Translations under genes and position numbers: made by a program
Notes under the pieces: model-generated
Databases searched by the model: none
Told to the model about the DNA's origin: nothing
What the model saw: only the letters and a program-made list of their open reading frames with translations
Shown here: positions 17,372 to 26,304 of the stretch, one piece after another
How positions within the stretch are numbered: position 1 is the first letter of the stretch
Layout of the letters: each line of letters starts with the position of its first letter
Assembly: GCF_014646515.1 (NCBI RefSeq)
Contig: NZ_BMNK01000002.1
Coordinates: 765,343 to 829,342, forward strand
Length of the DNA: 64,000 nucleotides
From: Nonomuraea glycinis
GTDB lineage: Bacteria; Actinomycetota; Actinomycetes; Streptosporangiales; Streptosporangiaceae
Reading direction: 5' to 3'

Positions 17372-18334
17372 GTGGAGACCACCCATGTTCCGGCTGACGA
17401 CCTTCGCCGCGCACTGATCGCGGCGGATCCGAGACTTTCCAAGTTCAACCCGTTGCCCCGAATTCTCGCCTACGACGAGTTCAACACCGGAACACACGGC
17501 TGGTGCGAACTCATCGGAAATCACGACGGCCACGGGAACCTCGACACCGTGGACGTCCACATGCGCGACTTCCGGCCGCCGCAGCTCAGCGCGTGCGACT
17601 TCTTCGACATCGGCACGCACGGCGCGATGAGCGGCAACTACGCGCTCAAGATCGCCACCCGGCCGGCGACCGGGCACACCGCCGTCGCGATCCGCCGGCT
17701 GACCATGGCCCAGCGCGGGGTCATCCAGTTCGAGACCTACTTCACGTACAAGGGCGAGGCCGCGACCGAGGAGTCGTCGCTCGGCAACAGCTTCGGCGAC
17801 GTGGAGTGGGACGGCAACCTGCACCCGTCGGAGGCCCAGTTCGGCGCGTTCACCGTGGCCACGGACCTGTGCGACGGCGACGGCATCCGTTATCACTGCG
17901 TCGCCCGCTACCAGAACACCGACCTGGACAACAAGTTCACCCGGCGCTGGATCTACCCGACCGTCCCGGAGCCGACCCCCCGCGAGAACCTGCACAACCA
18001 GGAGAACCTGTCGCCCACCGAGGACTTCACGGCCCCTGATCCCAAGGACTGGCGCCCGATCGACGACAAGCCCCAGTACCTCTGCTACAACGAAGTCCCG
18101 ACCAAGGTCAATTGGCACTACCTGCGCTGGCAGTTCGACACCCGCACCCGGACGAACATCGAGCTCCAGGTGAACGATCGGGTCATGGACATGCGGCACG
18201 TCCCGGTCCCGCAGTACGCGGACAAGTACGAAGGTCTGGAGAACCTGCTGAACTTCTATGTCAGCGTGCGAACCCATTCTCCGGTCCGCAATTTCCTTTT
18301 CCTCGACTCCGCACTTATCTCCGTGGATTGGTGA
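17372..18334 (+). CDS. unrecognised protein, first gene of uptake operon
   Basis: A 320-residue soluble protein with no signal peptide or membrane segment. I do not recognise its family with confidence; it may belong to a DUF6772-like group. Composition and periodic aromatic strands (YDEFNTGTHGWCEL, IQFETYFTYKG, NWHYLRWQFDTRT, IELQVNDRVMDMR) suggest a beta-sandwich of concanavalin-like type, as in glycan-binding or glycan-cleaving proteins. The GTG start lies 10 nt after AAGGAG. It leads the LacI-regulated operon and overlaps the next gene by GTGA, so it probably handles the imported substrate (inference). Confidence 0.75.
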   Translation: METTHVPADDLRRALIAADPRLSKFNPLPRILAYDEFNTGTHGWCELIGNHDGHGNLDTVDVHMRDFRPPQLSACDFFDIGTHGAMSGNYALKIATRPATGHTAVAIRRLTMAQRGVIQFETYFTYKGEAATEESSLGNSFGDVEWDGNLHPSEAQFGAFTVATDLCDGDGIRYHCVARYQNTDLDNKFTRRWIYPTVPEPTPRENLHNQENLSPTEDFTAPDPKDWRPIDDKPQYLCYNEVPTKVNWHYLRWQFDTRTRTNIELQVNDRVMDMRHVPVPQYADKYEGLENLLNFYVSVRTHSPVRNFLFLDSALISVDW

Positions 18335-18678
18335 CACCGGAAATGAAGCATGCTCTCACCGCTGTTCTGGAGCGCAACACCACTTTCACCGCTGATTTCG
18401 CCACCGAGCCGTACGAGGCCGGGTGGGCGAGGGAGGCCCGCTGGTTCGTGCGGACCCTGGCGCTGGAGGGCGAGGAGCCCCACCTGCACCTGGCCACCCA
18501 GGTCTCCCCGGACGGGCTGCACTGGTGCGACGACGAGACCCCCGTGCAGGTGACGACCGAGCCGGGCCTGGTGACCTGGCGGGTCCAGGAGTTCGGCCAC
18601 TGGCTGCGACTGCGGGCCACGCTGCGCGGGGGCGACCCCAAGGCGAAGGTCCTGATCTATCTGGCTCTCAAGAGCTGA
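18331..18678 (+). CDS. small beta-rich protein of uptake operon
   Basis: About 115 residues (GTG start overlapping the previous stop) or 111 residues (ATG at 18343). The pattern TFTADFATEPYEAGWAREARWFVRT, VSPDGLHWCDDE and VTWRVQEFGHWLRLRATLRGG suggests a beta-sandwich with Trp/His-rich edges. No family recognised and no export signal. Translational coupling to the preceding gene suggests they work together. Confidence 0.65.
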   Translation: MTPEMKHALTAVLERNTTFTADFATEPYEAGWAREARWFVRTLALEGEEPHLHLATQVSPDGLHWCDDETPVQVTTEPGLVTWRVQEFGHWLRLRATLRGGDPKAKVLIYLALKS

Positions 18679-18694
18679 CGGAAGGAGACCGGAC

Positions 18695-20239
18695 ATGGGA
18701 CCGATGGAGGGGTTGGGCAGGCGGCGCTTCCTGACCATTCTCGGGGCCGGAGCCGCGGGCGTCTCGCTTCCCACGCTGGTCGCGGGTTGCGCGCCCGGCG
18801 GCTCCGGAACCGGCCCGGCGGCGGGCGGCAGCCGGCCGCTCAGCGCGGCTTTCTACCAGGCGATCAACGACCTCGATCCGCACGGCGCGAGCGCGGTCGA
18901 CGAGGCGTCGCTGCTGGCCAACCGGCAGATCTACGACACGCTGGTCGGCCGGGACGGCGACAAGCCGGCCCCCCGTCTGGCCACGTCCTGGCAGCAGCCC
19001 GACGACAAGACATGGGAGTTCACGCTGCGCGACGGCGTCACCTTCCACGACGGCACGAAGCTGACCTCGGCCGATGTGAAGGCGTCGCTGGACCGGCTGG
19101 CCAAGTCGGACGGCCCGCAGAAGCCGCTGTGGTCCATGATCGACACGATCGAGGCCCCCGATCCGCTCACCGTCCGGATCACCACCACCGCCCCCCTCGG
19201 CACCCTGCTGGCCAATCTGACCCTCGCCTTCATCCTCCCCGCCGCCCGCATGGGCGAGGCCGGCTTCTTCCGCAAGCCCATCGGCAGCGGCCCGTTCGCC
19301 GTCAAGTCGTTCACCCCGTCCGCCCAGCTCCTGCTGGAGCCCGCCAAGAGCCACTGGGCCGGCGCGTCCAAGCTCCCCGGCCTGCGCCTGCCGTACATCC
19401 CCGAGGCGTCGACCCGGATGACCTCGCTGCAGAACGGCGAGGTGGACGTCACGTGGATCATCCCGCCGGACGAGCTGAAGCGGCTGCAGGGCGTGGACGG
19501 CCTGCGGATCGAGAGCGAGCCGGGCCTCAACTACTTCCTCACCTGGTTCAACTGCGGACGCGAGCCCTTCTCCGACCCCCGCGTCAGGCGCGCGCTGCAC
19601 CACGCGCTGGACCTGAAGAGCATCGTCTCCAACCTGTACGGCGACGCCGCGACCGTCATGGACGCCCCGATCCCGCCCGCGGTCTTCGGCCACGCCCCCC
19701 AGCAGCCCTACGCATATGACCCCGACCTGGCCAAGAAGGAGCTGGCCGAGGCCGGGCACGCCGACGGCATCAAGACCTCGCTGATGTGGTTCAAGGACAC
19801 CGGGCCCCTCGCGACCGAGCTGGCGCAGTCGATCATCTCGGCCTGGGCGAAGGTGGGCGTCATCGTGGAGCCGCAGCAGATTGAGAAGGCCGCCTGGATC
19901 AAACGGCTGACCGCCCTCGACTGGGACATCGAGCTGCAGGTGAACACGGTGACCACCGGAGACGCCGACTACACCCTGGGCAGGCTCTACACCAGCGAGG
20001 CCAACCGGATGGGCTACAAGAACAAGGAGCTCGACGGCATCCTGACCGAGGCCCGCACGACCTCCGACCAGGAGCGGCGCAAGTCGCTCTACGGGCGGGC
20101 ATGCGAGATCATCTGGCGGGACGCGGTCGGCGTCTTCCCGGCGGCCCTGGCGGCCACGTACGGTCTGCGCTCGACGGTCCAGCAGTTCGTCCCGGTGGCG
20201 AACAGCCAGCCGGAGTTCCGCGCGGTGACCACGTCCTGA
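18695..20239 (+). CDS. Opp/Dpp-type solute-binding lipoprotein
   Basis: Extracellular binding protein of the SBP_bac_5 family, 514 residues. The N-terminal GRRRFLTIL resembles a Tat signal and VAGC a lipobox. Family marks include WEFTLRDGVTFHDGTKLTSADV and DPRVRRALHHALD. AGGAG lies 7 nt before the ATG. Although the family is named for peptides, several members bind plant oligosaccharides. A LacI regulator in the same operon and the two unknown beta-rich proteins make a sugar ligand likely (inference). Confidence 0.92.
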   Translation: MGPMEGLGRRRFLTILGAGAAGVSLPTLVAGCAPGGSGTGPAAGGSRPLSAAFYQAINDLDPHGASAVDEASLLANRQIYDTLVGRDGDKPAPRLATSWQQPDDKTWEFTLRDGVTFHDGTKLTSADVKASLDRLAKSDGPQKPLWSMIDTIEAPDPLTVRITTTAPLGTLLANLTLAFILPAARMGEAGFFRKPIGSGPFAVKSFTPSAQLLLEPAKSHWAGASKLPGLRLPYIPEASTRMTSLQNGEVDVTWIIPPDELKRLQGVDGLRIESEPGLNYFLTWFNCGREPFSDPRVRRALHHALDLKSIVSNLYGDAATVMDAPIPPAVFGHAPQQPYAYDPDLAKKELAEAGHADGIKTSLMWFKDTGPLATELAQSIISAWAKVGVIVEPQQIEKAAWIKRLTALDWDIELQVNTVTTGDADYTLGRLYTSEANRMGYKNKELDGILTEARTTSDQERRKSLYGRACEIIWRDAVGVFPAALAATYGLRSTVQQFVPVANSQPEFRAVTTS

Positions 20240-20273
20240 TGGGCCCGCACGACCCGACCAGCTTGGGGACACC

Positions 20274-21320
20274 ATGCGCCGTACGACCTTGAGGGACATC
20301 GCCGAGAGCCTGGGCGTGTCGGTCAACACCGTCTCGCGTGCGCTGGCCGACAAGGACAGCGTCGGCGTGGAGACCAGGGACCGCGTCAAGGCCGAGGCCG
20401 AGCGGCTCGGCTACGTGCCGAACTCCACGGCGCGGTCCCTGGTGCTGGGTTCGGCGACGACGCTCGGGATGGTCATGACCAACCCGTCCAACCCGTTCTA
20501 CGCGCAGCTCATCAGCGGCATGGAGCAGCACTGCCGCAAGCACGGTTACTCGTTGCTGCTCATGGCGACGGAGGAGAGCCTGGCCAACGAGCGGCGCGCG
20601 GCCGAGGAGCTGCTGCGCCGTGGCGTGGACGGAGTGCTCGTGGTGGCGGTGCAGGAGGGCGCGGACCACTGGCGGCGCTTTCGCTCGGCGGGAGTGCCCG
20701 TCGTCCTGATCAACCGTGACCTGCCGGAGCTGAACACCGATCTGGTGGGCGTTGACCACGTCCAGGGCGGCTACGAGGCCGCCCGGCACGCCATCGCCCA
20801 GGGAGCCCGCAAGATCTACTTCCTGGAGGAGGACCTGGGCGTCTCGTCGGTCACCGACCGGGTCGAGGGCTACCGCCGGGCCATGGCGGACAGCGGCTTG
20901 CGCATCGAGCCGGACAGCATGATGAAGGTGCCGACCCGGCGGCTGGAGCAGAGCGCCATGCCCTGGGACCCGCGCGAGGCCTATCGGCTGGCGCGGGAGG
21001 TGCTGCTGAGCGAGCGGCGGCGGCCGACGGCCTTCGTGGCGGGCAACGACTACTTCGCGCTCGGCGTGTACCGGGTGGCCAACGAGGAGGGTCTCCGCAT
21101 TCCGGACGACGTGCTCGTGATCGGCTACGGCGGCGACCCGTTCGCGCCGTACGTCATACCGTCGCTGACCACGGTGGAGCTGCCCGCGGCCGAGATCGGC
21201 CTGTCCGCGGTCGAGCACATGCTCCGGCGGCTCAAGCGGCGCCCGGCGGACGGCGCGCCGGAGAAGATCCTCTTCCCGCCCCGGCTGGTCGCCCGGGCAT
21301 CGAGCGGAGGCGGCGCATGA
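20274..21320 (+). CDS. LacI-family regulator inside the Opp-type operon
   Basis: A 348-residue repressor with HTH TTLRDIAESLGVSVNTVSRALADK, hinge RSLVLG and a periplasmic-binding-like effector domain (GNDYFALGVYRVANEEGLRIPDDV). It lies between the binding-protein and permease genes and overlaps the first permease by ATGA. The perfect palindrome at the operon promoter is the probable autoregulatory target. A LacI protein in charge of an Opp-type transporter is less common than in CUT systems. Confidence 0.92.
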   Translation: MRRTTLRDIAESLGVSVNTVSRALADKDSVGVETRDRVKAEAERLGYVPNSTARSLVLGSATTLGMVMTNPSNPFYAQLISGMEQHCRKHGYSLLLMATEESLANERRAAEELLRRGVDGVLVVAVQEGADHWRRFRSAGVPVVLINRDLPELNTDLVGVDHVQGGYEAARHAIAQGARKIYFLEEDLGVSSVTDRVEGYRRAMADSGLRIEPDSMMKVPTRRLEQSAMPWDPREAYRLAREVLLSERRRPTAFVAGNDYFALGVYRVANEEGLRIPDDVLVIGYGGDPFAPYVIPSLTTVELPAAEIGLSAVEHMLRRLKRRPADGAPEKILFPPRLVARASSGGGA

Positions 21321-22243
21321 CCGCGTTCGTCGGACGCCGGCTGGCCCAGGCCCTGCTGCAGATCTGGGGCGCCATCACCATCGTCTTCATCGCGCTGCGC
21401 GTGCTCCCCGGGGATCCGGCCGAGCTGATCCTGGGCAGCCAGGCCACGCCCGAGCAGCTCGCCGAGCTGCGCGCCGAGCTCGGTCTCGACGATCCGCTGC
21501 CGGCGCAGTACATCAGCCACCTTCAGGATGTCGTGCGGCTCGACTTCGGCGACTCGTGGCGGCAGGGCGTGGCCGCGCTCGACGCCTGCCTGGAACGGCT
21601 CGGGCCCACGCTGGTGCTGTCGGCCTGGGCCATGATCATCACGGTGGTGCTCGGCTTCGTCGCCGGCTCCTACGCGGCCCGCCACGCCAACACCGCCATC
21701 GACCATCTGATCTCGGTGACCTCACTGGTCGGCCAGGCGCTGCCGCCCTTCTGGATCGGCATCATGCTGTCGCTGATCTTCGCGCGCATGCTGCAGATCC
21801 TGCCCAGCACGGCGGACGGGTCGATGGCGAGCCTTCTGCTGCCGGCCCTCACCCTCGCCCTACCGTTCGTCGGCTGGCTGGGCCGCCTCGTGCGCACCGG
21901 GATCCTGGAGGAGATGAACCAGGACTACGTCCGCACGGCGCACGCCAAGGGCCTGAGCCACCGGGTGGTCTTCTACATCCACGTGCTGCGCAACACCCTG
22001 GTCCCCATCGTGACGATGCTCGGGCTGCTGATGGGTTACTTCATCGCCAACGGCGTCATCGTCGAGGTGATCTTCGCCTGGCCCGGGATCGGCTCGCTGC
22101 TGGTGGACTCCATCACCTTCCGCGACTACGCCGTGGTCGAGGCCATCCTGACAGTGATCACCCTCTGCTACATCGTGCTCAATCTGATCGTGGACGTGCT
22201 CTACGCGTACCTCGATCCCCGGATCCAGCTGGAGAACGCATGA
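21317..22243 (+). CDS. Opp/Dpp-type ABC permease (DppB-like)
   Basis: Inner-membrane subunit, 308 residues and about six helices, of the Opp-type importer. Typical features are the N-terminal GRRLAQALLQIWGAITIVF, the ALRVLPGDPAE segment and the coupling loop around RTAHAKGLSHRVVFYIHVLRN. ATGA overlaps at both ends tie it to its neighbours. Confidence 0.93.
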   Translation: MTAFVGRRLAQALLQIWGAITIVFIALRVLPGDPAELILGSQATPEQLAELRAELGLDDPLPAQYISHLQDVVRLDFGDSWRQGVAALDACLERLGPTLVLSAWAMIITVVLGFVAGSYAARHANTAIDHLISVTSLVGQALPPFWIGIMLSLIFARMLQILPSTADGSMASLLLPALTLALPFVGWLGRLVRTGILEEMNQDYVRTAHAKGLSHRVVFYIHVLRNTLVPIVTMLGLLMGYFIANGVIVEVIFAWPGIGSLLVDSITFRDYAVVEAILTVITLCYIVLNLIVDVLYAYLDPRIQLENA

Positions 22244-23130
22244 CGGCGGTGCGAACCACGCCCGGCCGGAGCGGTGGGCCGGCACCGGTGCTGCGACGAC
22301 TGGCCGCTCTGCCACTGCGCGCGCACCTCGCCATCGGGACGGTGCTGGTGTTCGCGGTCGCGGGGCTGCTCGGACCACTGATCAAGCCGTACGACTCCGC
22401 GCGCACCAGCCCGCCGGACCGGCTGCTGCCCCCGGGGGCCCGGCTGTCCGACGGCGCGGTCGCCTGGCTCGGCACCGACCAGGTGGGGCAGGACATCCTG
22501 GCCGAGGTGCTGGCGGGCATGCGGACCTCGTTGACCGTGGCCCTGGTCACCGTGCTCGTGGGCGGCTCGGTCGGCCTGTTCCTCGGCCTGGTCGCGGGCT
22601 ACTTCGGCGGCTGGGCGGACGGCATCATCTCCCGGGTCGGCGACATCCAGCTCGCCTTCCCCAGCCTGCTGCTCGCCATCCTCCTGGCCGGAGTGCTCGG
22701 CCCGAGCATGGTGAACGTGATCATCGCCCTGGCGGTGACCCGTTGGGTGATCTTCGCCCGGGTGGTGCGAGGGTCCGCGATCGCCGTGCGCGACCGGGAG
22801 TTCGTGGATTCGGCGCGGGTGATGGGCGCCTCGCACGGGCGGATCCTGCTGCACTACATCCTGCCCTCGTGCCTGCCGCCGCTGCTCGTGGCGGCGACCG
22901 TACAGGTGGGACTGACCATGGTGGCCGAGGCGTCGCTGAGCTTTCTCGGTCTCGGGGTGCCGTCGTCCCAGGCGTCCTGGGGATCGACGATCGCCGAGGG
23001 CCGCGACTACCTGGCCTCCGCCTGGTGGATCGCCGCGGTGCCCGGCGCGGCCCTGGCCCTGGTGGTCGTGAGCATCGGGATCCTCGGTGACCTGCTTCGC
23101 GACACTTCCGATCCGATGACGGAGCTCTGA
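22240..23130 (+). CDS. Opp/Dpp-type ABC permease (DppC-like)
   Basis: Second membrane subunit, 296 residues. It shows the family's GTDQVGQDILAEVLAGMRTSL segment, several membrane helices and the coupling loop DSARVMGASHGRILLHYILP. The start overlaps the DppB-like stop as ATGA; a much longer in-frame extension upstream is out-of-frame DppB sequence and was dropped. Confidence 0.92.
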   Translation: MTAVRTTPGRSGGPAPVLRRLAALPLRAHLAIGTVLVFAVAGLLGPLIKPYDSARTSPPDRLLPPGARLSDGAVAWLGTDQVGQDILAEVLAGMRTSLTVALVTVLVGGSVGLFLGLVAGYFGGWADGIISRVGDIQLAFPSLLLAILLAGVLGPSMVNVIIALAVTRWVIFARVVRGSAIAVRDREFVDSARVMGASHGRILLHYILPSCLPPLLVAATVQVGLTMVAEASLSFLGLGVPSSQASWGSTIAEGRDYLASAWWIAAVPGAALALVVVSIGILGDLLRDTSDPMTEL

Positions 23131-23132
23131 CG

Positions 23133-24131
23133 ATGACCGGAGTACTGCTGCAGGTCGACGACCTGGCCGTGGAGTTCGACACGCCGAAAGGCCCGCTGCG
23201 TGCGGTGCGGGGCGTCTCCTTCCAGGTCGGCGAGGGCGAGACGCTGGCGATCGTGGGCGAGTCAGGCAGCGGCAAGAGCGTGACCGCGCACACGCTGATG
23301 GGCCTGGTGCCGCTGCGGGCGCGCATCGTCTCGGGACGTGTCACGATCGAGGGCCGCGACGTCACCGGGCTCTCGGACAAGGAGTGGCGCGAACTCCGCG
23401 GCGAGCGGATCGCGATGATCTTCCAGGACCCGCTGAGCGCGCTGAACCCGTCGCTGACCGTGGGATACCAGATCGCCGAGATGTTCCGCAGGCACCGCCG
23501 TCTCGGCCGCAAGGAGTCCCGGCGCCTGGCCGTGGGCCTCATGGAGCAGGTGGGCATCCCGGACGCCGAGCGGCGCCTGGACGATCACCCGCACCGCTTC
23601 TCCGGCGGGATGCGCCAGCGCGTGATGATCGCGATAGCGCTCGCCCTCGACCCCCGGCTGCTCATCGCCGACGAGCCGACCACCGCGCTGGACGTCACCG
23701 TGCAGGCGCAGATCCTCAGGCTGCTGCGGCAGCGGCAGCGCGCCGACCGGCTCGGCATGATCATCATCAGTCACGACCTGGGGGTGGTCGCCCGAGCGGC
23801 CGACCGGGTGGCGGTCATGTACGCGGGCCGCATCGTCGAGACGGGCACCGTGGCCGAGGTGTACGAGCGTCCCGCCCACCCCTACACCCTGGGCCTGATG
23901 CGGGCGGTGCCCACGCCGCGCGACGGCGGAGCTCCGCTGGAGGCGATCGACGGCCAGCCCCCCGACCTCCTGGCGCCGCCGGACGGCTGCGCCTTCCATC
24001 CGCGCTGCCCCTTCGCCCGGGACAAGTGCCGGGAGGTGGACCCCGAGCAGCACGAGCTGGGGCCGCGCCGGGCCAGCGCCTGCCACTTCGCCGAGGAGGT
24101 GATGACGGGTGTCCACACCGGTCATGGATGA
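23133..24131 (+). CDS. Opp-type ABC ATPase (DppD-like)
   Basis: Cytosolic ATPase, 332 residues. Walker A GESGSGKS, signature [12 protein letters not shown], Walker [13 protein letters not shown] and switch His in ISHDLGVV are all intact. The C-terminal oligopeptide-transporter extension ([11 protein letters not shown]) is typical of the DppD/OppD group, which binds a structural cluster there. It starts 2 nt after the permease stop. Confidence 0.93.
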   Translation: MTGVLLQVDDLAVEFDTPKGPLRAVRGVSFQVGEGETLAIVGESGSGKSVTAHTLMGLVPLRARIVSGRVTIEGRDVTGLSDKEWRELRGERIAMIFQDPLSALNPSLTVGYQIAEMFRRHRRLGRKESRRLAVGLMEQVGIPDAERRLDDHPHRFSGGMRQRVMIAIALALDPRLLIADEPTTALDVTVQAQILRLLRQRQRADRLGMIIISHDLGVVARAADRVAVMYAGRIVETGTVAEVYERPAHPYTLGLMRAVPTPRDGGAPLEAIDGQPPDLLAPPDGCAFHPRCPFARDKCREVDPEQHELGPRRASACHFAEEVMTGVHTGHG

Positions 24132-25104
24132 GCCGATCCTGGAGCTGGACGACCTGGTCACCAGCTACCGGCTCACGCGCGGGATCGGCCGCTCAGGCGG
24201 CGAGGTCCGGGCCGTCGCCGGGGTGAGCCTCACCGTGCGGGCGGGCGAGACCGTGGGCCTGGTCGGTGAGTCCGGCTGCGGCAAGTCCACGGTCGCGCGA
24301 ACCATCGTCGGCCTGGTGCGCCCGTCGAGCGGCCGGGTGCTGTTCGAGGGCCGCGACCTGTCGACGCTACCGGCCCAGGAGATGCGCCTGCTCAGGCAGG
24401 ACATCCAGCTGATCTTCCAGGACCCGTACGCCTCGCTCAACCCGCGGATGACCGTGGCGGCGCTGCTCAAGGAGCCCTGGCGGATCCATCGCGGGCTGGT
24501 GCCACGTGAGCGGTGGGACGAGGAGGTGCGGAGCCTGCTGGACCGCGTCGGCCTGCGCGCCGAGCACGCCGACCGCTACCCGCACCAGTTCTCCGGCGGC
24601 CAGCGGCAGCGCATCGCCATCGCCCGCGCCCTGGCCGTGCGACCCCGGCTGATCGTCTGCGACGAGTCGGTGTCCGCCCTCGACGTCTCCGTCCGGGCGC
24701 AGATCCTCAACCTGCTCAAGGACCTGCAACGCGATCTCGGCGTCGCCTACCTGTTCATCTCCCATGACCTCGGAGTGGTCCGCCACATCTGCGACCGGGT
24801 CGCCGTGATGTATCTCGGCAAGATCGTCGAGGTCGGCTCGAAGGACAGCGTCTACCGGCACCCCTCGCACCCGTACACGCAGGCTCTGCTGTCCGCGGCG
24901 CCGAGCCTCGACGACTGGAGGGACGACGAGCGGAGGGAGATCGTCCTCGGGGGAGATGTTCCCTCCCCGTTGTCCCCGCCTTCGGGCTGTCGTTTCCGAA
25001 CTCGCTGCTGGCAGGCCCAGGATCGCTGCCGGGAGGAGGAACCGGCGCTGATCGAGCGCGACACGGATCACCCGGTCGCCTGCCATTTCCCCGCCCCTTC
25101 ATAA
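24109..25104 (+). CDS. Opp-type ABC ATPase (DppF-like)
   Basis: Partner ATPase, 331 residues. Walker A is GESGCGKS, the signature is [12 protein letters not shown] and Walker B is [12 protein letters not shown], with ESV in place of the commoner EPT. The extension [13 protein letters not shown] is present. The GTG start overlaps the previous ATPase by 23 nt and follows AGGAGG. It ends the transporter genes. Confidence 0.93.
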   Translation: MSTPVMDEPILELDDLVTSYRLTRGIGRSGGEVRAVAGVSLTVRAGETVGLVGESGCGKSTVARTIVGLVRPSSGRVLFEGRDLSTLPAQEMRLLRQDIQLIFQDPYASLNPRMTVAALLKEPWRIHRGLVPRERWDEEVRSLLDRVGLRAEHADRYPHQFSGGQRQRIAIARALAVRPRLIVCDESVSALDVSVRAQILNLLKDLQRDLGVAYLFISHDLGVVRHICDRVAVMYLGKIVEVGSKDSVYRHPSHPYTQALLSAAPSLDDWRDDERREIVLGGDVPSPLSPPSGCRFRTRCWQAQDRCREEEPALIERDTDHPVACHFPAPS

Positions 25105-25113
25105 GGAGTCACC

Positions 25114-26292
25114 ATGCCCCGCAGATTACTGACCGTGTTGGCGGCCACCGCTGTGGCCATGCCGGTGCTCGGACTGAGCGGCTCCGCCACGGCGAGCGCC
25201 GGCGCCTGTGCCGACGCGCCCGAGGCGCCGGTGTCGGCCGGCGCGGTCTTCAGCGAGCCGGTCGGCGGTGACCCGGTCGCGATCGTCCGGAAGATCTGCG
25301 CCCTGGTCAAGCAGACCCCCGCCGGCGCGCGCATCCAGGTCGCCCACTTCGTCATGTCCGGCACCGCGGGCACCGAGTTCGCCGACGAGCTCATCAAGGC
25401 GCACCAGCGCGGCGTCAAGGTGCAGGTCATCCTGGACGGTGACACCCGTGGCGGCGCGGTGGCGGCGCAGTTGGCGAGCGGGCTGGGCACGGACCGGTCG
25501 GCCGCCTCATGGCTGCACGTCTGCACCGGCCCGATGTCGGGCGGCACGGCCGCCTGCATCGGCGACAAGGGGCAGCACAACAAGTTCTACCTGTTCTCGA
25601 AGACCGGCGACGCCTCGAACGTGGTGGTGCAGTCGTCGGCCAACCTCACCGACCTGAACTCCTCGACGTACTGGAACAACGCGGTCGTCCTGCCCGGCAA
25701 CAAGCGCCTCTACCAGGCCTACGACGGCTACTTCGAGGACCTGGCGGCCGAGCGGAAGAACCTCGACTACTACCGCGTGGTCAACACCGGTTCCAAGGGC
25801 GGGTCCGTACGCGCGCACTTCTTCCCCAAGGCCGGCACCGCCGACCCCATCGTCGAATACCTCGACAAGGTCTCCTGCAAGGGCGGTCGCACGACCGTCC
25901 GGGTCGGAATGTCGGAGTGGGACACCTACCGCATCGCGATCCCTGAGAAGCTGCGCGACCTGGCCGCCCAGGGCTGCACGGTCAAGGTCGTCTACGGCAT
26001 CATGGACGACGAGGTCAAGCAGGTCCTGCTGAGCGAGCCGCGCGTCGAGCTGCGCACCCTCGGCACCGGTGGTGCGCTGCCCGGCCGCGTCCACTCGAAG
26101 TATCTCCTCATCGAGGGCTCCTACGACGGTGAGCGTGACGCCCACTGGGTCTTCACGGGCAGCCACAACTACAACCTGACCTCTCTGCGCCGCAACGACG
26201 AGGCCCTTCTGCGACTCAACAACAAGACCGTCTACCGGCAGTACGTGGCCAACTTCGACACCATGCGCGCGGCAGCCGTCTCGGTGACCTGA
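25114..26292 (+). CDS. secreted phospholipase D-like protein with altered HKD motifs
   Basis: A 392-residue exported protein with a Sec-type signal peptide (about 1-29, ending near ATASAG). It has two PLD-like half-domains. The HxK cores are His155/Lys157 and His327/Lys329, each in its usual context (SSANLT and TGSHNYNLTS follow). However, the Asp expected five residues after each Lys is Ser162 and Glu334. Related actinobacterial secreted proteins share such cores, and activity is uncertain. It begins 10 nt after the ATPase stop, so it is probably cotranscribed with the importer. Confidence 0.85.
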   Translation: MPRRLLTVLAATAVAMPVLGLSGSATASAGACADAPEAPVSAGAVFSEPVGGDPVAIVRKICALVKQTPAGARIQVAHFVMSGTAGTEFADELIKAHQRGVKVQVILDGDTRGGAVAAQLASGLGTDRSAASWLHVCTGPMSGGTAACIGDKGQHNKFYLFSKTGDASNVVVQSSANLTDLNSSTYWNNAVVLPGNKRLYQAYDGYFEDLAAERKNLDYYRVVNTGSKGGSVRAHFFPKAGTADPIVEYLDKVSCKGGRTTVRVGMSEWDTYRIAIPEKLRDLAAQGCTVKVVYGIMDDEVKQVLLSEPRVELRTLGTGGALPGRVHSKYLLIEGSYDGERDAHWVFTGSHNYNLTSLRRNDEALLRLNNKTVYRQYVANFDTMRAAAVSVT

Positions 26293-26304
26293 CGAGCCTC
26301 AGGT
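26287..26304. terminator. short hairpin across convergent stops
   Basis: ACCTGA and TCAGGT form a 6-bp stem with a 6-nt loop, and the arms contain the stop codons of both convergent genes. Weak as a terminator. Confidence 0.35.
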
